Shown here: in pieces, positions 9,054 through 17,788 of the stretch | Numbering within the stretch: the stretch's first letter is position 1 | Layout of the letters: every line of letters begins with the position of its first letter | NCBI GenBank assembly: GCA_045811525.1 | Contig: JBJMTV010000004.1 | Location: forward strand, 62,001 to 126,000 | Length of the DNA: 64,000 nucleotides | Source of the DNA: VAZQ01 sp045811525 | Lineage (GTDB): Bacteria > Pseudomonadota > Alphaproteobacteria > Rhizobiales > Xanthobacteraceae | Direction: 5' to 3' | Notes under the pieces: generated by a model | The model's input: the letters and a program-made list of their open reading frames with translations, nothing else | Told to the model about the DNA's origin: nothing | The model's database searches: none | Program-made: the position numbers and the translations under genes

Positions 9054-10250
9054 TTAGGGAGGCGAGTGACCGGTCGAGCTGCGGCTTGCAGAGCCGCGCG
9101 CGAATGCGCGCGCCCTCTGCACGACGCGCTTCGCGAGATGCGTGGCAGTGCGGCGCCATGCTTCCATGCGCCAGGCGACTTCAAAGCTCAAAGAATGCAT
9201 TGAGGAATCCTTTGCGCCGACGCAGAGCAGCACGTCGGCGAGCGTAAGCCGCTCGCGCCAGATGTGATCGATCATGGGATGATTGGCAGTAGCACAAGAA
9301 TCCGCCCGTCCGACCTCGGGCTCCGCAACCAGTCCCTGGGTCACATCGCAAATGAGTTGGACCCCGGGGGAGAAGTGCGCGTAGCGCTCGTCATAGGCGA
9401 TTTTCCAGGCCCAGGCATATGCACCGCTGCGCAGAATGATGCCCGCTGCGATAGGCTCGTTGTCGACGCATAGCCGCGTGATCTCAGCCTTGCCTTGGCC
9501 GGCCAATTCCAGCACTGCCGCCTTGATGAAGGCAGCGATCGCCGGGTCCTGACACGCCGCTGTTCCAGCCCGCCCCTTCCATCCGCCGGCTTCAAGGTGC
9601 AGGAAATCGTCAAGCCCGAGCGCAACCTCCGCAGCGTTGTGGGCGCTGACCGACGTCACGGGCCCACGTTCGGCGAGGCGTTTGCGCAAGCGATTGAGCT
9701 CTTTGCGGCGCTTGCTGCCGAGCGCCGCCGCGAGATAGCCCCCTCGCTCCTGCGGCGCGAGCAATGCGCGGCTGACTTCGGCCACCACTCGGACCTGCCC
9801 TCGCGCGCGTGTCAGGGTCTCGAGCGTCCGCGCCAACGCTCCCTCTGGAAGCAGCGGCAGCAGGATGAGCTTCGGCAGCTCGGCATGCGCGGCCACATGC
9901 TCGAGCCATGCCGTGATCACTGGCTCTGCCAGGGAGCGATCCACGAGCGGCGCGCCAAGTGGCGCAAACGGATGCGCCCAGCCCACGAGCACAGGCAGAC
10001 GCATGCCATAGCGACGAGGCTCGATGCGCCCGGGAAAAAGGCCGACCAACTCATCCGAGCGCGTCCAGACCAGGGCGGCAGAGACGCCGCAGCCAAGTGC
10101 CGGCGCTGCGGCAAGCGCAAACGCCGGCTCGTAGAAGACATTGGGCTCCAGTGCCCGCTCGGCAAGCCGGCGCCATGAGGATGCAATGGACGCCAGCTCC
10201 GTGAGCGGCCGCCACTCCACCCGCAAGGCGGAATCGATGGTGCCGTGCAC
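9054..10250 (-). CDS. BioF2/FemAB-like GNAT-fold acyltransferase
   Basis: 398 residues resembling the Acetyltransf_6 (BioF2-like) proteins that often occur in polysaccharide or cell-surface loci. Features are an N-terminal FYEPAFALAAAP (usual in this family), RKELNRLRKRLAERG followed by an LEAGGWKGRAGTA motif, and a second GNAT half with ITRLCVDNEPIAAGIILR and WKIAYDERYAHFSPG. The GTG start sits three bases after the stop of the flippase gene, so the two are cotranscribed. A role in modifying a surface glycan or glycopeptide is inferred from that pairing. The C-terminal 30 residues are basic and low in complexity. Confidence 0.75.
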   Translation of the reverse strand: MHGTIDSALRVEWRPLTELASIASSWRRLAERALEPNVFYEPAFALAAAPALGCGVSAALVWTRSDELVGLFPGRIEPRRYGMRLPVLVGWAHPFAPLGAPLVDRSLAEPVITAWLEHVAAHAELPKLILLPLLPEGALARTLETLTRARGQVRVVAEVSRALLAPQERGGYLAAALGSKRRKELNRLRKRLAERGPVTSVSAHNAAEVALGLDDFLHLEAGGWKGRAGTAACQDPAIAAFIKAAVLELAGQGKAEITRLCVDNEPIAAGIILRSGAYAWAWKIAYDERYAHFSPGVQLICDVTQGLVAEPEVGRADSCATANHPMIDHIWRERLTLADVLLCVGAKDSSMHSLSFEVAWRMEAWRRTATHLAKRVVQRARAFARGSASRSSTGHSPP

Positions 10251-10253
10251 GGC

Positions 10254-11870
10254 TCAGCGGCCCCAGACAAAGACGTGAAAGCCGAGCCGCCTGCGCGTCA
10301 CGACGAACAGGAGGATCGACTCCAGCACCAACGCGATCGCTGTGGCGGCGGCGGCTCCCGCCATTCCAAAGCGGGGAATAAGAACCAGGCAAAGCGCAAG
10401 GTTCGCGGCAAACGCGCCCGCATAGACCAGCGCGCAGGCGCGTTGCTCGCCGAGCATGTTGAGAAGCCGCTCGATAGGCCCGATTGCCGCGCGGGCCAAC
10501 AACCCCGCTGCCAGGATGAACATCAGGTCATAGCCGTCGGTGAACGAGGGTCCGAACAAGCCGAGGATCGGCTGGCCGAAGGCGAGCAGCACGGCCGTTG
10601 CTGCGAGCGAGGGCCAGAATGTCCACTTGATGGATTGCGCAATGAAAGCCGAGAGCCCGGCGCGATCCCCGGCGACGTGATAGCTGCTGAACCGGTGAGC
10701 CGTGGTGGCGGATACGGCATAGTAAATGAAGGACACCAACGCCAGTGTCTTCACCGCAGCGTAATAGACGGCGACCTCCTGAGGACTGCGGAAGTGCTGC
10801 AGCACCAGGACATCGGTGTATGCGAGTAGCGAGTAGAACCCTTCCACCATCAGCACCGGCAGCGCCATGGTCAGCCACTTCTTGAACTCGTAGGCCTTCG
10901 CGCCGCTCGGAATGCAATGCGCGAAACGCCGATTGAGGATCAGCGTCTGCCCGAGCGCCGGCAGCCAGATCGAGGCGGCCGCAACGATCATTGCTGTGAT
11001 CGCGGTCATGGGCAGGTCGACGACGTAGGCTGCCGCCATCAGCACCGTCAGCAGCGCTTGCCGCACGATATAGGCCGGCATCATCGAAAGGCAGACCCAG
11101 TCGTAGCTGCGCGAGATGCCCTCCTGAACGTTGGCTAGCGCATAAGCGGGAAAGGTGAGGCAGGCGAGATAGAGCGGAATGATCGTATAATCGTCGAGCC
11201 ATGGTTGCGCCAAGCTCACGAGGCCGACGCATAATGCGGAGATTCCTATCGCGATCAAAACTGCAAGCCAGCGGCTGCCCGCCAGGAAACCGCGCAGAAG
11301 AGTGAGCGCCCCACGATCGCGGTATTCAGGAATGAAGCGCTGGGCTGCAGTGCCCAACCCCAGATCGATCGCCTGTCCGAGCAGCAGTACCCAGGTCCAG
11401 ACATACACGTAGATGCCGAATTCGAACGTTCCCATCCAGCGGGCGAGCAGCACCTGTGATCCGAATGCGAGCGCCGCGCTGATCACACGAATGAGGAAGA
11501 CCGTGCCGGCAAGGCGCTGCACAATCAGGTGCTCAGCCTGAAGGATGCGCGTCCAGATCTGCCTCGACAAGGTGAGAAGCGACGAGCCTGCTCGTACGCA
11601 TGGTGCTCGTTCGGATCCAGTCAGGGCCAAAGCGCGCCTCCGCGCAGCCGGGTGCCGTTTCGACGCCGCGGCTGGAAGCCCCAGCGCTAGCAAGGAACCG
11701 TTAACATTCGGTTGGGTGGAGCTTCGGATCCGCAGCAGCATGGGACGGAGGGCACCGCAGAGGTCGCCTCCATCATCGATGCTGTCATGAGTGGTCTGCT
11801 GCCGGTTCGCCTCAGCGGGCCATGTTGCGTGGCGGCTGAATGCACGCACGAGGTGGGCCAAAATGGTCAT
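10254..11870 (-). CDS. Polysaccharide flippase (Wzx/MATE-like) membrane protein
   Basis: A multi-span inner-membrane protein with 12-14 hydrophobic segments. It resembles the polysaccharide biosynthesis/oligosaccharide flippase family (RIISAALAF-like first helix, WMGTFEFGIYVYVWTW, LLNMLGEQRAC). It would move a lipid-linked glycan across the inner membrane. The membrane domain begins only about residue 100. The first 90-100 residues from ATG 11870 are arginine-rich and not family-like, so the true start may be further in: an ATG at 11741 or a TTG near 11570. The partner is the acyltransferase at 9054-10250. No glycosyltransferases are nearby. Confidence 0.8.
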   Translation of the reverse strand: MTILAHLVRAFSRHATWPAEANRQQTTHDSIDDGGDLCGALRPMLLRIRSSTQPNVNGSLLALGLPAAASKRHPAARRRALALTGSERAPCVRAGSSLLTLSRQIWTRILQAEHLIVQRLAGTVFLIRVISAALAFGSQVLLARWMGTFEFGIYVYVWTWVLLLGQAIDLGLGTAAQRFIPEYRDRGALTLLRGFLAGSRWLAVLIAIGISALCVGLVSLAQPWLDDYTIIPLYLACLTFPAYALANVQEGISRSYDWVCLSMMPAYIVRQALLTVLMAAAYVVDLPMTAITAMIVAAASIWLPALGQTLILNRRFAHCIPSGAKAYEFKKWLTMALPVLMVEGFYSLLAYTDVLVLQHFRSPQEVAVYYAAVKTLALVSFIYYAVSATTAHRFSSYHVAGDRAGLSAFIAQSIKWTFWPSLAATAVLLAFGQPILGLFGPSFTDGYDLMFILAAGLLARAAIGPIERLLNMLGEQRACALVYAGAFAANLALCLVLIPRFGMAGAAAATAIALVLESILLFVVTRRRLGFHVFVWGR

Positions 11871-12001
11871 GGCGCTTTGTCGTAAATTGCTTCAGAGAGG
11901 CGTCCTCTCCGTTGCAACAACGGCGAACATCACAGGGCAGCAGGAACCCACGTTCTGCAAAAGCGTTTTCCGGGAACGTTTAACCGGGTGGACCTGAGAC
12001 A

Positions 12002-12499
12002 ATGAAGCTCGACCGGGAGGTGCGGCACAAATCCGAAGACATCGAGGATGACGTCCTCCTCGATGCAGTCCGCGCTATCCGACGGCGCGTCCGTGTCGTC
12101 AATCGAGATTACGACATTCCCTATATTGCTGGCTACAGTGTGGATGGAGGCACGGTCTTCATAGACCGGCACCTGCCCCGGAGCTTTCCGTGGCTCCTGA
12201 AAACAGTGCGGGTCGAGCCGTTTCTGTTGACGCACGAGATTGTTGAAAAGGCGCTCTTGGACGAGTTGGGCCTTCACTATTTGCATGCACATCAAATTGC
12301 CGTCCGAGCAGAGCGAGACGCAGTGAAAGCAGCCGGGGTTTCCTGGTGGGCATACCAACGTTTCATGAAGAAATACGAGAAGGCAATTGAGCAAGAGAAG
12401 CTTATCAAAGTACCCGCAAGCCTCGACCTCACCCCATACCGAGATGAAAAGGACTTTGCGCTATTGAAGCGGCTGATCAGCAAAGAGCGGCGCGGCTAG
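12002..12499 (+). CDS. Hypothetical protein with HExxE motif
   Basis: 165 residues, charged and without signal peptide or membrane segment. A central stretch reads VEPFLLTHEIVEKALLDELG followed by HYLHAHQIA. The HE-x-x-E with clustered downstream histidines could bind a metal, but the family is not recognised. The C-terminal third is lysine-rich. The ATG at 12002 is the natural start. The gene stands alone, opposite in direction to the flippase gene, 131 bases away. Coding character is good; no function is assigned. Confidence 0.65.
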   Translation: MKLDREVRHKSEDIEDDVLLDAVRAIRRRVRVVNRDYDIPYIAGYSVDGGTVFIDRHLPRSFPWLLKTVRVEPFLLTHEIVEKALLDELGLHYLHAHQIAVRAERDAVKAAGVSWWAYQRFMKKYEKAIEQEKLIKVPASLDLTPYRDEKDFALLKRLISKERRG

Positions 12500-12516
12500 C
12501 CCTCTTGCTGTCAAGC

Positions 12517-12627
12517 TCATATGGCGCCCGGGGCGACCGCGAGGTTGTGTACGAAGGTCACTCGCACAAACCCGCACGTTGCGCGAGGCGGCAAGCCAAG
12601 GAGCTGCTGGACCTCCTCGGCTGTCAT
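12517..12627 (-). pseudogene. Possible remnant of a DUF985/cupin-like gene
   Basis: A 36-codon reading frame MTAEEVQQLLGL ... CGFVRVTFV, extended upstream in frame by TFWQINRATLH, has real-protein character. It loosely recalls the start of DUF985 (cupin_5) proteins. It ends in a TGA after about 36 residues, where that family has 130-160. A decayed fragment is possible; the match is from memory of the motif and is weak. Confidence 0.22.
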
Positions 12628-12778
12628 ATGCAAGGTCGCTCTATTGATCTGCCAGAAGGTGATGCACGTGCACGGCCACCGTGCGTGCTGTATCCAAAAA
12701 TCATGTGCCTAATTTCCGCACTGGTATTTCCCTCCTCACGCCACCAATGTTTCTCCGCAATTCCGTTGACACTAAGCT

Positions 12779-13270
12779 GTGGCAGTCCCGCCTCGTGGAG
12801 GCGGGCAACGAGAGCTGGAAAGTGTGCACCGCCCGCAAGAGGGCAACGCCTCTGAGAGTCATGGCCCTTCGAGCCCCACCCACACTGACGAGTTTCACGA
12901 CGGGACCGCGTCCTTGCCAATCGTGATCCTCACCTTTTGGATCATGACGGTAGCGCTCATCGGCGGTAGCGCCGCCCGAGTGATGTGGCAGGGTGAACCG
13001 TCGCCTGCTCAGACCATCGCCACCGCCCAGCCGCCGAGTCAGTCTGACCTAGAGGGCGAGCACTTCGTAGACGCAAGCGCGGGTAACAGGCATTCAAGTG
13101 CGAATCAGGCAGTGGAACACGCTACTCCGACCCCCGTCGAACATACCCCGGCGGCTGAACTTGTCGCCCCTCACGCATCGGGAGAAGAAGGGAAGCAGAA
13201 CCAGATTCCAGGCAACGCTCGTTCGCTCCGACCTGTGGGTCGGTCCGGCATCAGCATATTTTGGCGGTAA
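12779..13270 (+). CDS. Possible single-pass membrane protein
   Basis: A reading frame of up to 163 codons with one convincing hydrophobic helix at about residues 46-64 (SLPIVILTFWIMTVALIGG). An acidic, alanine/proline-rich tail without known domains follows. The GTG start is poor, and a later start is likely. Much of the surrounding 12.5-13.9 kb stretch looks non-coding, so this is offered with caution. Confidence 0.35.
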   Translation: MAVPPRGGGQRELESVHRPQEGNASESHGPSSPTHTDEFHDGTASLPIVILTFWIMTVALIGGSAARVMWQGEPSPAQTIATAQPPSQSDLEGEHFVDASAGNRHSSANQAVEHATPTPVEHTPAAELVAPHASGEEGKQNQIPGNARSLRPVGRSGISIFWR

Positions 13271-13859
13271 TCGCCTTGGTGAATTCCATAACTGCCCGGT
13301 CGCTTCATCTTGTCAACGATGCGAGCCGCCTGCGGCCAGGATACGGTGTTTTACCGGGCACCCCGGCCGCCAACGATCTCCGGCGTCCGCGAGTACCACT
13401 CGTGACTTGACGCTGACCGCCCATGGTTGAGCAGGATTGCAGCGGCCGAGGCCAGCAGGAACGGAAAGGCGATGCTCCGCGTTAGCCGATGGAGATCAGA
13501 ACGGAACCCGAGGGTTCGGTCAACAGGCCATTCGGCTTTAGCTCCCGAGTGGCCTTTTGACTGAATACAGATGCTCCTCTCGCTGGAAGTGTGCACTGCC
13601 CGCCACGGTGAATATTCCGTCATATTGAGACGGAGCGTAATTGGCAAAAACCTCGCGAGAGGAAGCCCGCCGATTTTCGGTAGAGCACCAGCCGATCAAG
13701 TTTGACCTTGTTGGTAATCCACCCGGTGACAGCCAAGGCGCGTGTTAGCTCAGTCGTCATCGCCCTGGCGCTCGCTGATCAGGATCTTCAACATCTCATT
13801 GGCGTGTACCACGGGAACATCCCTTGCGCGTGTGCATTTTTTCTGAAGGCTACATATGA
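13271..13859. other. Gene-free stretch
   Basis: No coding region with plausible composition on either strand, and no recognised RNA or mobile element. Frames here are interrupted or arginine-rich shadows. Confidence 0.45.
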
Positions 13860-14156
13860 ATGAGGGTGCACGTGAAAGTCGATGCTTTCGCGGATAAGCT
13901 CATCGAGTTGTGTTGCGGTAGTCATTCCCTCGGCCTGGTGCACAGATTCCTTTCCGAGCATTGCGATCCGAATACCGCGAGGGCAGAGTTCATCCGGTAC
14001 TTAGAGGGCGAGACTTCCGAAACACTGTTGCGAATAGCGCGCGAGGTCGTGGCGCGCGAGCTCCACAGTCCGGGTAGTCGAGACCAGCACGATCCTGCCG
14101 TACAGGTCAGCGACGTGACTGGCTCAGGAGGGTCCCCTGAAAATTTAGCTGCGTGA
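13860..14156 (+). CDS. Small hypothetical protein
   Basis: 98 residues, soluble. It begins MRVHVKVDAFADKLIELCCG and contains two amphipathic helices (LVHRFLSEHCDPNTARAEFI and SETLLRIAREVVARELH). The sequence has normal protein character but matches no family known to me. It runs toward the 3' end of livG, ending about 100 bases from it. The tail after residue 70 is low in complexity. Confidence 0.45.
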   Translation: MRVHVKVDAFADKLIELCCGSHSLGLVHRFLSEHCDPNTARAEFIRYLEGETSETLLRIAREVVARELHSPGSRDQHDPAVQVSDVTGSGGSPENLAA

Positions 14157-14253
14157 GTTCGAGGTGCTCCGCGCCTGACGAAGCTACTCAGTCAGCTGTG
14201 GTATTCGCGATAGAAACGAGTCTAGACATCGGATATGCGTTCCGATCTGGGCT

Positions 14254-15021
14254 TTACCCTGGCGCAGCAGTTCCGATATATGCGGCAATGACCCGGCGGT
14301 CGCGCAGAACCTCGCTTGGCACTCCCTCGGCAAGGGTCCTTCCATAATCCAGGACGTGAATCCGGTCAGCGAGGTCGGCGACCATCTGCAGGTCGTGCTC
14401 GATCCAGATCATCGTCATGCCAAGCTCGTGCTTTATGCGCAGGATGAAACGGGCAAGGTCCTCGCGCTCGTCACGGTTGAGGCCGGCCGACGGCTCGTCC
14501 AGCATCAGGATTGCCGGCTCGAGCGCCAGAGCGCGCGCGAAGCCGACGATCTTTTGCATGCCAAACGGCAGGGCAGCGACTGGAGCGTGACGGTAGCGCT
14601 CGAGCTCTACCAGCTCGATGATGCGCTCGACCTCTTCGCGATGCCTCACCTCCTCGCGCCGCACGGACGGAAGGAACAGCATCTCGGCGAGCGGATTGGT
14701 GCGGATGCGCGCGTGCCGGCCGGTGAGAAGATTCTCCAGCACGGACATTTGGCCGAAGAGCTCGCCATGTTGGAAGGTGCGGGCAAGCCCGAGGCGCGCA
14801 ATCCGATGCGGCTCGCGACCGGCTATGTCGGTGCCGCGGAAACGGATGTTTCCTTGGCCGCGATAGATACCGCTGACGCAGTTGAGCACGCTCGTCTTGC
14901 CGGCACCGTTGGGACCGATCAGGGCAAACAGCTCGCCCGCCGCAACTTCCATCGAGACGGCCTCGAGCACTCTGAGCCCGCCAAAGGCGAGTCTAAGCCG
15001 CTCGATCTCAAGCTCAGCCAT
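14254..15021 (-). CDS. livG: Branched-chain amino acid-type ABC transporter ATP-binding protein LivG
   Basis: 255 residues, one of the two ATPases of a HAAT-family importer. Walker A is GPNGAGKT at about residues 37-44. The Q-loop region is present, and Walker B is ILMLDEPSAGLN. The LivG-specific C-terminal half includes TMIWIEHDLQMVADLADRI with the switch histidine. Its ATG overlaps the end of livF by eight bases, so it is the last gene of the tct-liv operon. The signature region reads PFGMQKIVGFARAL, slightly off the usual LSGGQ but typical of some LivG proteins. The substrate is probably not a branched-chain amino acid, given the operon context. Confidence 0.93.
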   Translation of the reverse strand: MAELEIERLRLAFGGLRVLEAVSMEVAAGELFALIGPNGAGKTSVLNCVSGIYRGQGNIRFRGTDIAGREPHRIARLGLARTFQHGELFGQMSVLENLLTGRHARIRTNPLAEMLFLPSVRREEVRHREEVERIIELVELERYRHAPVAALPFGMQKIVGFARALALEPAILMLDEPSAGLNRDEREDLARFILRIKHELGMTMIWIEHDLQMVADLADRIHVLDYGRTLAEGVPSEVLRDRRVIAAYIGTAAPG

Positions 15022-15814
15022 ACCATCTCCGGCTGCGCCGGTATTGCTTCACGTCCCGGTAACTCCTGCGCTCGGTCCCGGTGCCGCCGAGGTAGAACTC
15101 CTGGATCTCCGAGTGGCTGCGCAGGCGCTCGGCACTGCCGTCGAGCACGATGCGGCCGCTCTCCATCACGTAGGCGTAATCGGCGAGCTCGAGCGCAACG
15201 GTCGCGCTCTGCTCAACAATGAGAATGGTGATGCCGAGCTCGCGCCTGATCTCGGCAAGCCGCTGCATGAGATCCTGCACTGCGACAGGTGCGAGGCCGA
15301 GCGAAAGCTCGTCCACCAGCAGCAGCTGCGGTGCGCACATCAACGCGCTGCCGATCGCCAGCATCTGGCGTTCGCCCCCGGACAAGAGCCCGGCGATGCG
15401 ATGGCGGAGCGCAGTCAACGGGGCGAAGAATTGGTACACCAGAGCCTCACGCTCACGCCGTTGCGCAACCGTCGTGCCGGGCGGAATAGGCGCGAGCAGG
15501 TTTTCGCTGACCGTGAGATTGGGGAACACCTTCTCGCGCTCGGGCACCAGCACGATGCCGCGGCGCGTGTTCTCGTGCGGCATGCTGTTCTCGATGCGCT
15601 CGCCCCGGAAAAGGATGCTGCCCTGGGTTACGCGCGCATCATCGACGCCGAGAAAACCGGAAATGGCGCGCAATGTGGTGCTTTTGCCTGCGCCGTTGGT
15701 GCCGATCAGCGCGACGATCTGTCCGGCCGGGACCGTGAGCGTGATCCCCTGCACGCCGGTGATCGCGCGCTGGTACACCACCTCGAGCTTCTCGACATTC
15801 AGGAGGAGGCTCAC
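15014..15814 (-). CDS. livF: Branched-chain amino acid-type ABC transporter ATP-binding protein LivF
   Basis: 266 residues. Walker A is GTNGAGKST, the signature is LLSGGERQMLAIG, and Walker B is LLLVDELSLGLAP (the LivF hallmark). The H-loop sits in ILIVEQSATVALELADYAYVM with glutamine following, as usual in LivF. I chose the GTG at 15814, which forms a GTGA overlap with the livM stop; a longer in-frame start at 15853 would lie inside livM. Energises import together with LivG through LivHM. Confidence 0.93.
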   Translation of the reverse strand: MSLLLNVEKLEVVYQRAITGVQGITLTVPAGQIVALIGTNGAGKSTTLRAISGFLGVDDARVTQGSILFRGERIENSMPHENTRRGIVLVPEREKVFPNLTVSENLLAPIPPGTTVAQRREREALVYQFFAPLTALRHRIAGLLSGGERQMLAIGSALMCAPQLLLVDELSLGLAPVAVQDLMQRLAEIRRELGITILIVEQSATVALELADYAYVMESGRIVLDGSAERLRSHSEIQEFYLGGTGTERRSYRDVKQYRRSRRWYG

Positions 15815-16890
15815 CCGGAGCCTCCGGTCACCGGCCGGTGCTTGAAAGGCCACAACAAAAAGTACGTTTGGATGCGACGCCAGATGCCGACGAGCCCGAG
15901 CGGCTCGAACATCAGGAATACGATCATGACCAAGCCGAAGGCGGCGTAGTTCACCGCAAACAGCACGCTTGCATAGCTTTGTGCGGCGGGCAGCGACAGT
16001 AGACCGGCTTCGATCAGGTAGGGAAAAATGGTGACGAACAATGCCCCCAGCACTGCCCCGAGCAGGGAGCCCATGCCGCCGATGATCACCATGGCGAGGT
16101 ACTGGACGGTGAGAAAAAGTGAGAACGCCTCGACCGAGACGAAGCCGCGGTAATAGGCAAACAATGCGCCGCTCAGTGCGGTGATCGCCGAGCTGATCAC
16201 GAATGCAAGCAGCTTGTAGCTGGCGATGCCGATGCCGAGCGCCTCCGCTACCGTCTCATGGGCGCGGATCGCGCGCCATGCCCGGCCGCTGCGTGAACGC
16301 AGCAGGTTCAGGCACATCAGCAGGGTCGCCGCCGCGGCCGCGAGCAGAATGAAATACCAGGCGCGCGGATTGACGATGCTGATGCCGCCCACCGTGGGCG
16401 GATCGATGACGATGCCGGTGGAAAAGCCCCAGCGCGATTCGTATTCGCCGCCGATATAGATGACCACGAAATGCAATGCCAGCGTGCTCACTGCGAGGTA
16501 GAGGCCGCGCAGACGCAGCGATGGCAAGCCGAAGATCACGCCGAGCAAAGCGCCCACCGCGGCTGCTGCAGGCAATGTGATCCAGAATGGCGCGCCGGTC
16601 TCGCGAAACAGGATACCTACTGTGAACGCGCCCGCGGCCATGAGGCCGGCATGGCCGAGCGAGATTTGACCGGCATAGCCGGTGAGCAGCATGAGGGACA
16701 ACGCTCCTACCGTAGCGAGAAACACCTGCGCTGCGAGGTCGAGCTGGAACGGCGTGGCGAGGAACGGAAATCCGCCGAGGGCGATCACCAGCACGGCGAA
16801 GCTTGCGCGCTCGAGCCCAGTGCCGAGGAGCCGCAGATCCTGTTCATATCGCGTCCGGAAATGCCCGCTGCTGCGTGGTTGCCTAGACAC
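15811..16890 (-). CDS. livM: Branched-chain amino acid-type ABC transporter permease LivM
   Basis: 359 residues and about nine hydrophobic helices. Family motifs are LLTGYAGQISLGHAGLMAAG, RLRGLYLAVSTLAL and GGMGSLLGAVLGALF. The GTG at 16890 overlaps the livH stop by eight bases, the normal arrangement; an upstream start at 17037 would be an artefact of overlap with livH. Forms the membrane channel with LivH. Confidence 0.92.
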   Translation of the reverse strand: MSRQPRSSGHFRTRYEQDLRLLGTGLERASFAVLVIALGGFPFLATPFQLDLAAQVFLATVGALSLMLLTGYAGQISLGHAGLMAAGAFTVGILFRETGAPFWITLPAAAAVGALLGVIFGLPSLRLRGLYLAVSTLALHFVVIYIGGEYESRWGFSTGIVIDPPTVGGISIVNPRAWYFILLAAAAATLLMCLNLLRSRSGRAWRAIRAHETVAEALGIGIASYKLLAFVISSAITALSGALFAYYRGFVSVEAFSLFLTVQYLAMVIIGGMGSLLGAVLGALFVTIFPYLIEAGLLSLPAAQSYASVLFAVNYAAFGLVMIVFLMFEPLGLVGIWRRIQTYFLLWPFKHRPVTGGSG

Positions 16891-17755
16891 GGTCGAGCTC
16901 TTCGCGCGTGCCAAGAAGCCCCCAGGGGCGCACCACCAGCATGGCGATGAGCACCAGGAACGGCACCACGTCTGACAGGAGCGGATCGATGTATTGAATG
17001 GCGAGTACCTCGGCTGCGGCAACGATGAGAGCGCCAATCAGCGCTCCCAAGAGGCTGTCGAGACCGCCGACCAGCGCTGGCGCAAAGGCCTTCAGTCCGA
17101 TCACCACCATGGTCTGGTCGAGCCCGGAGTCGAGCGCGATCAGCATGCCCGCGATCGACCCCGTCAAGGTCGAGAGCCCCCAGGCCAGCGCGTAGACGGC
17201 GTGCAGGTTGATACCGCGTTGCGCCGCCAGCAACGGGTTCTGGCCGGCTGCACGCATGCGCACTCCCCAGCGACCGAACCGCAGAAAAGCGAACAGGGCG
17301 CCGTACACCACGACCGTCATGAGCACCATCAAAGCGGCGCAGGTCGAAATGCGGGCGCCGCCCAGAACATCGATTGGGGGGTTGGAAAAATGCAGTGCCT
17401 GCAAGGGGTGTTGCTGTGCCGCCGACCAGACCAGGACGATGAGACCGCGCAGCAGGATGCCGATGGCGATGGTGGTCAGAATAGCAGCCAGCACCATCTC
17501 GCCGGTCATTTTGCGCATGAGCACGACATAGACCAGCACGCCAACCATGACACTCATGACGACGGCGACGGCAATCGCGACCAGCGGATGACCGCCGAAC
17601 ACCGAGGCCGTGCTGTAGAGGAGATAGGCTCCCAGCATGGTGAGCTCACCATGTGCCATATTCATCACGCGGCTCACCCGGTAGATCAGCACATAGCCAC
17701 AGGCGAGCAGGGCGTAGATCGACCCGAGCACGACGATGTTGACGATGAGCTGCAC
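16883..17755 (-). CDS. livH: Branched-chain amino acid-type ABC transporter permease LivH
   Basis: 290 residues, entirely membrane-embedded. It has the LivH signatures GSIYALLACGYVLIYRV, NMAHGELTMLGAYL and GLKAFAPALVGGLDSLLGA. The GTG start is 33 bases after the stop of the second tctC gene with no terminator between, so transcription from the tct genes should continue through it. No Liv-type periplasmic binding protein (LivJ/LivK) is present anywhere in the window. Confidence 0.92.
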   Translation of the reverse strand: MQLIVNIVVLGSIYALLACGYVLIYRVSRVMNMAHGELTMLGAYLLYSTASVFGGHPLVAIAVAVVMSVMVGVLVYVVLMRKMTGEMVLAAILTTIAIGILLRGLIVLVWSAAQQHPLQALHFSNPPIDVLGGARISTCAALMVLMTVVVYGALFAFLRFGRWGVRMRAAGQNPLLAAQRGINLHAVYALAWGLSTLTGSIAGMLIALDSGLDQTMVVIGLKAFAPALVGGLDSLLGALIGALIVAAAEVLAIQYIDPLLSDVVPFLVLIAMLVVRPWGLLGTREELDRV

Positions 17756-17788
17756 GGGCGGAGGGAGCTCAAGCCACGGGGAAAGGGA

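Noticed and set aside
12505..12855. Plus-strand frame of 116 codons after the HExxE protein gene
   Set aside because: Cys/Arg/Ser-rich shadow composition; the opposite strand gives a more protein-like short frame (12517-12627).
15014..17037. Longer starts for livM (17037) and livF (15853)
   Set aside because: They would overlap the preceding gene deeply, and the added residues are not family-like; GTG starts at 16890 and 15814 give the normal short overlaps.
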